A stretch of DNA of 64,000 nt from Trogon surrucura (lineage: Eukaryota; Chordata; Aves; Trogoniformes; Trogonidae): NCBI GenBank assembly GCA_020746105.1, contig CM036626.1, positions 12,232,001-12,296,000 of the forward strand. Direction: 5' to 3'. Of the stretch, positions 1 through 11,900 are shown piece by piece. The stretch's first letter is position 1, and each line of letters opens with the position of its first letter. The position numbers were made by a program, and so were the translations under genes. The notes under the pieces were generated by a model. It searched no databases, was not told where the DNA came from, and saw only the letters and a program-made list of their open reading frames with translations.

Positions 1-870
1 CTGCGCAGGCACGGAGGATCAGCGAGTGCCTGGTAAGCAGCTGCAGGCACCCTCCCGGAGCAGGCTCTGCCCCAGGCTGTCCTCATCCCCTGGACAAGGG
101 CACGGACTGGCTGGTGAGCAGCTCTGTGCCAAGCCCTGCGCCCTTCTGCTGTCTCAAGCTGGACAGGGACGGGAGCAGGGCCAAGGGCTATCTGAGCAAG
201 ATCGAGATCTACTTGTGGAGCCTGCAGGAGATCCTGTGGCTGGAGGCTGTCAGGTTAATTGGCGAGCCATCAGCTCCCCCTCCCAGGGTCCCTGCATCCA
301 GGTGCAGGACCTGTGGGTCACCTCTTCACCCTTCCTGTGCAGGTGGGGCTGGCAGGAGCCTCATCCACCCCTTCTGCGACGCTGCACCCCAGGGTCAGCT
401 CTCCCTGGGGAGCCATGTGGCCAGGCGGGCTGGGTGGCAGTGGCAGGGGTCCCCAACATGCCGTGTGTCCCCCAGGGCTCATCAGACGGCACATGGATGG
501 GCATAAGGACAGAGAGTTTGTCAGAAGGTAAGGGCAGCGGGGAGGAGGAAGGAGCCCAGCACAGAGCTCCCTTCAGCCCCGGCCAGGGAGGCTCTGCTCG
601 CAGCACGTCTCTGGGCAGGGACAGGTTTCTCCTAGCTCATGAGGCTGGGTGTCCAGGTAACAGCTAGACACAGCCACAGGGACCAAGAACTGGAACATCT
701 TCCAGACTAAAGCCTTGCAAAAGTTTGTTTGGGACATTTTCCCTCATCCCCTCCACTCCTTTTTCCTAAAACTGATTACATTAAAAACCAGAATGAATTC
801 TGACTACTCCTGTAATAGTCAACCCCCTCCTTGAAGCTTTAAAATAAATTCTTGCCATTGATACCATTTC
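1..870 (+). CDS. Possible 3' exons of an unidentified plus-strand gene
   Basis: I do not recognise this gene. The segment is GC-rich, unlike the AT-rich DNA after it. Bases 159-253 read as open, GC3-rich codons (LDRDGS...GYLSKIEIYLW...) after a CAG/AAG-type acceptor and before a GT at 254. Bases 476-527 form a 52-bp exon-like block between a pyrimidine-rich CCCCCAG acceptor and a consensus AAG|GTAAGG donor, reading LIRRHMDGHKDREFVR. Another GTAAGC-type donor is at about 33. An AATAAA at 843-848 could be the poly(A) signal, so the gene would enter from the left edge and end here. Weak points: some implied introns are only about 45 bp, and the frames of the blocks do not all join simply. It could be a decayed gene. 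It is on the opposite strand to the inferred GRIP2 gene. Confidence 0.35.
843..848 (+). terminator. Candidate poly(A) signal AATAAA
   Basis: A canonical AATAAA lies about 315 bp downstream of the last exon-like block and just before the solo LTR. If the plus-strand exons at the left edge are real, this is the likeliest end of their transcript. A chance hexamer in AT-rich DNA is the alternative. Confidence 0.3.
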
Positions 871-1025
871 AGAGGAATGCGATCCCTGCAGCCCCACTGT
901 GTGGCTAATAACATTTTCCTTCATCAGCTTCAAGCATTTTACACCCCTTCTTTTGTTCCTCTATTGCCAAAACAGAAAGACTGATCACTCCCATTTAGCC
1001 TTCCCCAAACTGGCCATTACGGCAC

Positions 1026-2206
1026 TGTTTTGGTTTGGCCTGGCCAGATTTCAGCGGCGGCGGGGGGAGCTGCAGGGTGGCTTCTGTAAGAAGCTGCGAG
1101 AAGCTCCCCAAGATTGATAGAGCCAATGCCAGCCGGCTACAAAGAGGGACCCGCCGCTGGCCAAGGCTGAGCCTATCAGTAAGGTGATAGCAGAGGAACG
1201 CCTCTGTGAAAAACATATTTAAGAACGGGAAAAAGAACTGCACCATAACAGCTGGCACAGAGATGGAGGAGTGAGAGTCTGTGCAGACACCAAGGTCAGT
1301 GAAGAAGGAGGCGGGTAGGATGAGCTCCAGGCGCCGGAGCAGAAGGAGTCCCCCGGGTCCGTGGTGAAGACCATGGTGAAGCGGGTTGTCCCCCTGCAGC
1401 CCATGGGCGAGGTGCAGAAGTCTACCGTGAGGATCACCGCGTAGATGTCCACCGAGGACTCCACGCCGTGTGGGTGGATGCCTGAAAGGGGACTGTAGCC
1501 CGTGGGCAGCCCGCATCAGAGCAAGTCGCTGCCGGAACCTGTAGCCCGTGGAAGAGAGGAATGCCCACGCTGGAGCAGGTTGGCCGGTGGGACTTTTGGG
1601 ACGCTGCGGGTGGCTCACGCTGGAGCAGTTTCCCCCGAAGGACTGCGCCTCAGACTCACGAGGGGTGGGCTGCCCCTCGTGAGGTGTCTCCCGTTGGGCA
1701 GTTTGTGATGAATTGCCCTTCGTGGGACGACTCACGTGGAGAAGAGAGCGTGAAGCTTGTCTCCCGTGAGAGGGACCCCACAATGGCCCTGGGGAAGAGT
1801 GAAGAGTCCTCCCCCGGAGTGAAGAAGCGGTGGAACCAACGTCGGATGAACTGACCGTAACCCCCATTCCCTGTCCCCCTGCGCCGCTCGGGGGGAGGAG
1901 GTGGAGAAACCGGGATTGATGTTAAGCCCGGGAAGAAGGGAGGGATGGGGGGAAGGTGTTCTGTTTAAGATTTGTTTCTTTCTCACTTCTCACTACTCCT
2001 CTCTGGTTAGTTCTTTTAATAAATGTACCTAATTTCCCCAAAACTGAGTCTGTTTTGCCCGGGACGGTAAATGAGGGTGATCTCCCTGTCCTTATCTCAA
2101 ACCCTGAACCCTTGGAGACATTTTCTCCCCCTGTTCAGTAGTGAAGGGGGGAGTGAGTGAGCGGCTGTGTGGGTACCTGGCGGCCGGCCAGGGTCAACCC
2201 ACCACA
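1026..2206 (+). mobile_element. Solo LTR of an avian endogenous retrovirus with 5-bp target-site duplication
   Basis: The element begins TGTTTTGG and ends ACCACA, so it has the TG...CA ends of an LTR. The five bases before it (GGCAC, 1021-1025) are repeated exactly after it (GGCAC, 2207-2211), a perfect target-site duplication that fixes both ends. Length is 1181 bp. It carries short repeats built on 'gtagcccgtgg' and 'cacgctggagcag' near 1490-1740 and an AATAAA at about 2018-2023. I recognise the family from its 3' part (acctggcggccggccagggtcaaccc...) as a common LTR of bird genomes. The 5-bp duplication suits an ERVL-like element, but the family name needs a repeat library. No internal retroviral genes are present, so it is a recombined solo LTR. 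The 290-codon minus frame inside it is a composition artefact. Confidence 0.85.
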
Positions 2207-2211
2207 GGCAC

Positions 2212-5200
2212 ATACTTTCCTGATGTCCTTTCTTACACATCTCCTTTCTGGGGTAGACTCCGAGTCTTTACTATCTTTCTTGCCACAAAAGTTTCTCCAT
2301 ATTATTAATTCTTCTTCCATCTTCTGAATACTCCCTAATTCCGAAATACATTTTCCAGTATGGACTAACCATCACCCACTGGTCCAAATAAGATGTCCAA
2401 CAGATTACACAATGACATAACAAAATTAGTCATTCCAGATACCACCCACCACAGGATGTTGTATTTCACACCCCAGAAGCCTGATCTCGTAAAGCACATC
2501 TCTTGGGAAACCCTGGCAAGCCAGAACCAAGGAACCAGACTGCTGCAATTAATAGCAATTTCACTTTCCACAGTGTCACCCAAGGGCCATGCCCACCATA
2601 ACAGCAAAGCAGAGCAATGGGGGCAGCCAGCCCGTGATCCAGGCAGCTCCAACATTCTTTTCTGTGTGGCCCTCGTGCCTGGCACCTTCCCAAAGGGCTT
2701 GCTTTCTCCATGCCCTCCTTGTGCAGTCGAGCATTAAATATCAAACAGTGGCCTTCCTACCTCTTTCCCGAGGGGCTTGTTTCATTGTTTAAGCGATCCT
2801 CTAGCACAAAACGTAAAGAGCTGTCAGTAACACAGCTAATACAGTCATCACCCAAAAGCCAGCGGCCCTGCCCTATGCAGATATTTGTAGGTTATTTAAT
2901 AATCTGAGACAAGATGCAAAGGTGGTGAGAGGCTGAAATTTGCACAAAATAAAACATACATCCAAAAATCCCGAGAAGAGGGAAATGAATGACTAAGTCA
3001 CAAAACCCACAAGAGGGAGACAAGGAAAAGGTTGCTGTGGACTCCTGCAGGAGATATGAAGGAGCAATGGAAGACTGCTCCCTGCATTGCTCTCATGCCT
3101 TGCTGAGGATGGGAGACACTAACACTGAGCAGCCCTGCGCAGCCGCTGCCCCTTCAGCAAGCTCTGTTACTGGGAAATTTATCCTGGGACATTTGGCTTG
3201 CATGTTCCTCTTCTCAGCAACTCATCTTGGCTGTAAAGTGAATGCTCAGGGGACACAAATTCTCTTCCAGTCCTGCTTCCTTCCAAGACCAACGAGGTTT
3301 TTGCTGTTGGTTCAGAGCAACACTAAGTCTCAATAGCAATCCTGAAAGCATCCGTTTCTTCTATCCCCTGCAGCGCCCATTAATGCCTTCAGGAGCGCTT
3401 CAGAAATCCAGCACTGAAGGACAAGCATGTAATAAAAGCCAGGCACCAGCAGATTGCATCAAGCGTAGAGCGGAGCAAGCCAGCCCCACGGCTGGGTGCA
3501 GGTGCTGGTAGCAACACCTGCTAAAATCCAGGCAGCATCACCCACCACCCATGCTAAGCTGGACCCTTCCACCAGAGAGCCACATGCTTAGAGACGCTAC
3601 AGCCCAGTCTGCTTGCCGCTCCACTTTATAGTATTCAGGAGGAGCACCAAATTAGGCAACACACCCAACCCCACAGCACCCTGGGACTCAGATGGCAGCA
3701 CATCTCTGCAGGAGGGACACAGAGAGCTTTGTTAGAGCCAGCACAGAAGCAAACTTCACGGCCATCCTCCTACTGACATACCTGACCTGCTCAGTTCTTA
3801 CTGACCACTTGGGAACAGCCGGGTGCACGACAGCACTTGTTTCTCCTGATGGATGGGTCCATTTTCAGATAAATTTCCATGAAAAGATATCAACATAAAC
3901 AAATCTACTACCCTCACAGAGGCGCAGTATACTACCAAGAGAATAAAAAAGGTCCCTGTCTGCCTCCCAGCTAACCACTAATCCCTTGCAATGAACTTCT
4001 GAACTCTCCAACCTTCTCTCTTTGCACACAGACTCCCCTGGGGCATAAAGACAGAAGAAATGTATTCACTCTTCATTTCAAGGTGCATTAAAGCTATGGG
4101 TTACAAGGTAGGAAAAATAGACAACCCCTGTAAAAAAAAAAACCAAACCAAAAAAAACCCACAAACCCAAAATCAAAACACCACACCCTGCTAGCTTCCA
4201 GTGCTTCGACACAGACTTCCAACATAAAATAAAAAGAGATCACATCACTGCTGCACACTTAGGGTCAGGTCCTGACACAGCTCGGACTCAGCCAGGCACT
4301 GCCTGGGACACGCATCCAGCTAACAGCTCCCCAAAAACCGGCGCTGCCCAAGCAAAGAGCTGCTCTGCAGCCAGAGCAGGGTCAGCAAAGGGGACATACA
4401 ATAGAGGAAACGTTAGCCTGTGGATACCTGGTGAAATACCAAGCACTCTGGACTTGAAAGCCCTCCCTGATATCTTGTTCCCCTAACCAGTTTTTATTAC
4501 AAAGGAAATGCCAAGTTCATCTTTTGGGAAGAGATGGAGGTGATGAGGAAGGGAAACACATGACACAGAGGTGATTCTTCACCAGGCAATCACTTCTGAC
4601 CTCCTGCTGACAAGATGAGCAGTACAGCAGCATTTAACCCCTTTTGCCAGCACGGAGAAACTCCCCAGTTCTGTTTTGTGAGCACATTTCATCCTTAACC
4701 GAGGTCCTCGTGTCACCCCACCTTGCCTGTCCTTCTCATTTAACAGAGCTGACGCACAGGTACCTCTGGGTGAAGCCCAGCAAAGCACATGGACTTTTGT
4801 GAATGAAGAGCAATAGGAAAGGATGACAAGCACTGGAGCCACCAGCAGACAGACTGCTTTTCCCACTGTGCCAATAAAGACTTAGATCAATTCATTTACT
4901 GTCACAAACCAACTAAATACAATATTGGAATGAGCTAGAGCAAAGCTCCTCAGTGCCGTGGCATCCTGCCTGCATCCACTACAGCAAATTATGCCTGGGA
5001 GAGGCAATGTGTATTTTCCCTAAGCAAATATATAATATTGATACATCCTAGATCTGTACAGCCAGATTGCCATTTACAGCTTCCACTAGGTGCTAAACAC
5101 TGGGAACTTCCATACCTGAAACTTGTAAGCATGACTGTGATGGATGTTCTTAGGGGAAAAAAAAAAAAATACAGGTTAACATACACAACAGGACCAAGAG

Positions 5201-8200
5201 TAAAACTTTCTCCTCCAAGATAGCGAGCCTTTCTCCCGCTCTTCTCAAGAAGCTGCCACCCACCTGCCCTTGGGCAGGGCTGGCTCATCTTCTGTCCAGA
5301 AGACTCAGATCAATCCCCAGGAATAGCACTGATCAATTCTTAAGAATATCAGCCACCTCAACCCCTCACTAAACAGCTGCACACACATTATCTGCAGTTG
5401 CTGCCAAACCTCCGAAAGAGCCACCAGGGACCACACTAATCAATTTTTATTTCTAATTAAACTGATGGCTGCAGTATGCCAGAAGAAACATAGGCAGAAG
5501 GGACTACCCTAAATGAAGATGTTAACGAGGCAGCAGGGTAGAGATTTACACCAAGTAGTTGGTCTTTTGAGTAGGCTAACAAATACGAAAGAGGCCATCT
5601 GCCAGTCAGCCAAGACACCACACCAACTTGGGACACTGAATCTTTCCCTCATTCATTTCTTCTTGCCCTTAGCCACCTTCACAGACCCTCTGTTTTGAAA
5701 ATTAAGTCTCTGAGGACTTGATAAGGAAGGTCAGGATTTAATGGGCTGACTGGCATATCTGTATCCTTAATCACCACTTCCACTGAAGAACAATTCATAT
5801 TTCACTTTTATTCAATCTCCAGTTCCATTCCCTCATGCCTCAAAAGTCAGCATATGAGCTTCCTGACCAGGATGTCATCACTCACCTCATTAAAACAACC
5901 CAAGTCTTAACAGAGGCTTTTATTATACCTTTCACTTACTACCAGCAATGCTTGGCCAGAGACCTCCACCTCAGGTAGTCCTTTACAGCCAAAGAAGGAA
6001 GCAGCCCCTGCAGACATGCTTCACATGGCTATGCTGGGTATCTGGATTGGGGCAAAAGGAGATAAATCACTGATTTCCCTTCTGCAATGAGGAAGGGAGG
6101 CAGACAGGCAAAGCTGGGCAAACAAATCCCATCCTACAGCATCTTCATTTGGAGCTTGCCAACTGGGAGAGCCTCCAACCATCTGCTTAAAACAAAGTGT
6201 TGGAGGAAAATAAGAAAGGAACCCAAGAAGTAAATGTTGCTGACAGTGAATGAAAACTGCCAGTGCCGTAGCTACATGCATCTGATGAGCTGAAAGGATG
6301 CTGGTGTGTGCAATCCTTCAAAACTTCGCACAAAAAGCCCCGAAGATGGAAGGTGTTATTGGAGAACTGGTAGAGGACTGGGGTCAAACAGACAGGCTCA
6401 CATTGGCTGTCCAGTGGTGCTCAACAGGCAGACACGAGGACAATAACAAGCGTACATGAAAGCAAGGCTCTGGATGGGCAAAAGCTTGATCCACGCAGTG
6501 AGGGCTGCTGTGCAGAGATGGTGTCCCTGGTGCTCACTGCAGAGAGATGACAAATGCTACTGCGACAGGCTAGATAAGGAGACTCTGTGGGAAGGGAGGA
6601 CTGAAACACCCACTGGAAGGCTAGACCAAGGCGATGCCAGGGCACAAGGGACAAATGTCCTGAAATCTATTTGAAACTCGAAGTGAGAAGAAACACATGG
6701 CACTGCTCAGTCTCCCAAGCCAATTCAAAATAGCCTCAAACTCTTATCCCTTCTTTCTACACCCAAATCTTACTACTACACAGGCAGTTTGCTGCAAATT
6801 AACTCCCACAGTGGGGAAAGACTACTTGAATTTGTTCTCAGTGCTTAAATCATGTTTCATTCTCCCACCCCCAAAACAATCCTAAGAACTAAACAAGCTG
6901 TTGCTGAGCTGCTTGCAAGGATTTATTTTGAGTTTTGCAGCTTATTTCTGTACTCAGGTGCAAGGCTCCTCTTTTGCTTGTTTGCAGTGCAGTGATTTGT
7001 GCTGCTGGAAGCTGTATCCACTGCAGAGGCAGCACTTGGGAATAGTTTGGAGGTGCTTTACTATTCCCTTTCTTCTTATATTTTTGGAGGGATTTCTGGT
7101 GTTTCGCCTGAGACAGCCTATGCATATAGATAAAGTAAAATGACTACTTCAAAAGCCTTACTGTTGTAGGTGTTCAGGATGGAGGTAAAGAGAGTCAGGG
7201 GCTCACAGGACAAATGTACCTACCCAACCGTGCATCCCTTCACTGGGTCCAACTTTCTTTGCTTAAGAGCAATGCACTTGCAAGAGCTCTCAATTTTCAT
7301 CAGCAACTTCTTTTCCTCCAGAAGCACTTTTGCCTCCTCCAGATGTCATGGGGTTTCCCCATCATAGCTCACTGACAAGGGCATTGTGCCTACTGCAGTG
7401 TTCTGGTCCTGGGCAAGAGGATCTGCACCAGCTCTTCTGCTCATATCCTTTCCTCTGGCTTCTTCCTCTTCTCCAGCACTGGTGTTTATCCATGTCACAC
7501 AAACATTTGTCACACGCGCGCAAGCACTATCATCCCTAAAGGAATCCCACTGTAAGGTTTCCAGTGACAACTCCTCCTGCAAACTGGGGAAATCCAAGAC
7601 AGCCCAAGAGATAGCTCCAGTCTGAGCAGCGGCTTCATGCAGAAAGGTATGTAGGAGCAAAGGCATTTCAGTGAGCACAGGGGGCTAAAACAGAGATAAG
7701 TTTATACTTGCTGTGTCCCTTGGGATAAATGTGATGATGGCCATCACTGTTGCCAGAAAAGAGGATTTCACAATTGCCATCTGAAAGTTGTCTGTACCCA
7801 CACGGGTAAAAGCAGTGCTCACACCAGCACTGCACTACTGGAAAAAAAAAGCTGACTTAACACCTACACTGCTCACAGAAGAGCTTTAGTGTGATCAATT
7901 TATACCCCACTACCAGATACTAAGAAAGGCAGCAGCTTCCCAGATGACTCAGTAGCCTGGGAAGAAGGGACAGACTTGCACATCTCTGCATATAATTTAC
8001 AAGACAGCAGCCTGAATAGCACAATCTAAAATATTTAACCAGAAAACTAAGTCAAAAACTCCTTGTTCCGTACCATAGAGATCTGTATTCCACTGGGCTT
8101 ACAGACATGAAAACTCATGGTGTCCACAGATTTCTAGAGGAGACAGAACAGAGGAGCCCTGGGCAAGCCCTCACTCACCCTGCCATCCAGGAGCATCACT

Positions 8201-8727
8201 TCCCCTGTCCTGCTTCAGCTCACACATAACCACAAGCTCTCAAAACTAATTTGAGAGTCTGTAACATTCAGACAGCAGAAATTGGGTTTTGCTAACATTG
8301 GGAAGAGCTGATAAAACAGACAGGCTGTCCTAGCTAGTTAGAGAAGCTTCTTGCAGCAGCTAGAATAATTCTGCATAATGGGACCTAGGGGTGAGTTGGG
8401 GGAGAAATTGGACAGGCGTTAGCAGAAACACCCAGGAAGCTTTAAACACTGAGGAGGGCAAGCTTTATATGTCTAGTCACACGTCTCATAGCAGCTTTGC
8501 ATGGAACTGGTGAAGAGCAATAGGTGCTCACTGCCAAATACCGTGATGAACTCATGTCAGACCTCCCCAGCACCCTCTCCTCTCCTGCTCCTACAGCCCA
8601 CAGGGATGGAAATGCAATAGCGGGCAAGGTACGCTCCACTGCCAAGCAAAATTTCACTGTCCTCCGCCTAATTACAGTGCAGCCCAATAATTTGCCACTG
8701 ATGACAGCAAGATTATCCATACATCGG
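2212..8727. other. Non-coding stretch, probably intron or intergenic DNA
   Basis: AT-rich, with stop codons frequent in all frames and no recognisable protein domain, RNA gene or young repeat. An A-rich simple stretch (AAACCAAACC pattern) lies at 4132-4181 and a short poly(A) near 5157-5169. If the gene with the 23-kb promoter is GRIP2, this lies in or beyond its first intron. I looked on the minus strand for the PDZ-coding sequence of GRIP2 and saw none. Confidence 0.5.
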
Positions 8728-8951
8728 TGTCCTGGTTTCTGCTCGTTTAGAGTTAGTTTTCTTCCTAGTTAGCTGGAATAGTGTTATGGTTTGGATTTAG
8801 TATGACAATCACATTGGTAACACGCTGATGTCTTTAGTTGTTGCTGAGCAGTGCTTATGCTAAGTCAAGGATTTTTCAACTTCTTGTGTCTTGCCAATGA
8901 GAAGGCTGGAGGGACACAAGAAGTCTGGAGGGAACACAGACAGGACAGCTG
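8728..8951 (+). mobile_element. Truncated 5' part of an avian retroviral LTR
   Basis: The segment starts at TGTCCTGGTTTC and continues with a sequence typical of a very common bird LTR (tagttgttgctgagcagtgcttatgctaag, then aaggctggagggacacaagaag, ending at ggacagctg). Similarity to the family as I know it stops at about 8951, so the 3' part of the LTR is missing. No second LTR or internal region is nearby. Call rests on recognition of the family and not on target duplications, which I could not find. Confidence 0.65.
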
Positions 8952-11900
8952 TTGTTGCTTTTTCATCAATAGGTCACTAAGAAGTGTTGACTTTTACCAA
9001 ACTCTCAACCAATACCAGGGGAACCTCACTCTTGTTTGTCCACAGTGACAACAAACCCCCATGTAGGTAAGCCTAAGCACAGTTTTCCAACCACTGCATA
9101 ACAACTTCCCTAATTTTCAAGAGGTTAAAGAAATTAACATGAGAACAAGCTCACACTGAGGGAGAACATTTCTGGCAATTTATAATCCCAGTTTTGTGCC
9201 TAGTGAATTGGCAAATACTTAACATACAACCTTATCGGAGCACCTCCACAGCAGAGCTTCATAAAAAACACTGAAAGATAACAGTAGTAAAATTCTGAAA
9301 ACAAATTGCAGACCCATAACAGGAGGTTTAAGTCTCCAGTTCACTTGGAAAGGAAGAGGAGCTATAAATTAGAAGAAATACAAGCTCCAGAAGAATACCT
9401 CTGTCCTAGATTTCACTTTATATACCCAGAATACATTTCCATTTTAGGCAGGGGGAGATCTGTTTACCTATTTCCCTGAAAAATAGATGTCACAGAACAG
9501 AACTAACTAGAGTCCGATACGTTATTTCTTTGCATACCTTGCTGGATGGCAAGAGGAAGGTAATTAAGATAAACTCCAAGGCCAAGATACAAAACACCAA
9601 CATACTAGAAGTTACCCCACAGGCTTTTTGCTAAGAGCACAGATACATCTTAGCAAACAAGTCCAAGCATCCAGATTCCTTGGGATCATTTAGCTGAGCC
9701 CTGCTAACAATCCCATCCTCCATCTCTGCCTGGACCTCTAAAGCCAACGGCTACAAAGCCGTAACTCCATGGTTCATGCAGAAATTAGTTGCCTTGAACT
9801 GCAAATAGTTTTAAAACAACTAAATAGTTTAAACTGCCAGAGTGCAGAAAATGTCATTATTCTATTGTGATCAGAGGTGTCTGAGGTGCTTCAGAGAGCA
9901 GACAGAAAGGCACAATCCCTGTAGAACTCACAATCCAATTAACTTAATTAACCATGCTATTTTCCTAGTTCCCAGTTACTCCTTAAATCAATGAACTAAG
10001 ACTTAATAGAGAAGTACATAACCAGAAGCTTTATTGATCATACCTGCACACAACACTGACTGAACTCCCAAAGCCATGGCTTGGCATAAAAACTTATAGA
10101 AGATACTCAGTAGCAGCCTTTCACTTTATTTTCCCAAAGCTCTATGCAGGTACCAGAGCTTGGAAAGAAGTGATCAAGAGGCAAGGATGGAAGATTTAAT
10201 AGCAAGAGAGCAAATAAGTACAGGCACAATGTTAATGTACATTACAAGAAGCGAAAAAAAGAGAATCATTACAGTATTATTCAATTTTAAAATAAAAATT
10301 TTACATTTGTTCATCACTTCTCATAAAGAAGGATCCCAGTGTATTTTACAAATTAATAAGGAGGCCAAACCTGCAGCCATCTATTTCACCACATCCTCTC
10401 CACACCTCCTGTGGCTACTTATAGCCCAGAACAAGCGAGCAAGCAGCTCCTCAGCCCAGGCAGGGAAGAGCAAGGAAGACAGAGAAGAAAAGCTGCAGAC
10501 ATCCCCACGGAAGGTGCTCTCTAACGGGAGTGATGCCTTACACCAGCCCTGCCAGATCTCTTCAGCACAACATCACAGCCCAGCAGGTCAGCAGAAAGAG
10601 CACAGCCAGCCCTAAACACAGGGCATGTATCCCTGACTTTGCCTCCCACAAAACACTGTCTCTTTCCTTATTTCCAGTGCTTCTCCAGTGCATCTTTTTC
10701 TGCTTACAGCAGTGTAACCATGCAGCCCTGTAATACTGCATGCACTGAGCTTGCAGGGCCTCAGCACTGCGGCTTACCAGGCTTGCTCCACCACGCTCTT
10801 CTTGACCTGCCCACAGCTTTGTTTCACTTGATTCAGCTGTGGCAGCAATTTCTTCAACTGACCAATTATCTATGGCATTGCTGTACATCTCTGGATGGTA
10901 CAACCACAGTTTTATACGGGTATTTGTAACAAGCAGTTATTCTATGAAGAATTAGATATTTATGACCTACACAATAATCCAGTGCAGAGAATTAGCGCAC
11001 TTTAGAAACGGACATACGGGATGTGGCAGAGGGGAGCACCAGCACAGGTTGGCAAGTGATGAAACACAAACTTGACACTGTAGATCTCAGCCCTCACCAA
11101 GTTATCCATGATCAGTTAAAGTAGTGCACACTTGGAGCTAGACTAAACTGCTTGTAGGGATAATGAAGAGAATAAATAACATCCCACATAAGCTGTAACA
11201 CAACCTGGAGCAGCAAACTGATGAGCTGTGAAAGCATCTTAGCAACAAAAATGACCACAAGCAGAAGCTAACTGGGGAAGACAAAACCATCAATACAGAA
11301 ACTATACCCTCCCTGGCAACACAAATGTATAACAATTTTAACTGCATTATTAGACTTTCTTTTTCTGTAACAATTATAGCTGAACTAGTAAGGAATAGAC
11401 TCTTAAAATTTCAACTACAGTCACAAGAAATTGTTGACTTTTTTATACATAAGGTGTGCTGCTTCTTCACCCATTAAAAAAAAAAAAAAGAGTGCAACAG
11501 CAGTCACACACAATGCAACAAAGCAACAGCAGGCAGGAGAAGACTCTTTAAGTCTCCTTTCACCAGTTCTTGTCCGGGATGATCTATTACCAGCTCCTAA
11601 TGACACTGAGGAGGTTGTTCATTTTCAAATAGGTCAGTGACTCATCATTTCAACTCACTTTCCTCCACTAAAAATCAATGAGCTCCTGAAACAGTATTAC
11701 CCTGGATGATTGGTGTTTTAACATCTCACTTACAGAGGAAGCAGACCCCAGAGGTCCCTTCCAACGCTGGGTCACCTCAGTCAGCCACGAAGATGGACTG
11801 ACTCTCTTGGCAGGAAGCAATTGCCCCCTGGGAAGTGGACACCTTTCCAAAAAAGAGTTTTTGTGGATGTTGAGCAGATTTGTGTCTGATGTCTACTGTA

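Noticed and set aside
995..1867. 290-codon minus-strand frame near the left end
   Set aside because: It lies almost wholly inside the solo LTR, runs against it, and has no recognisable domain.
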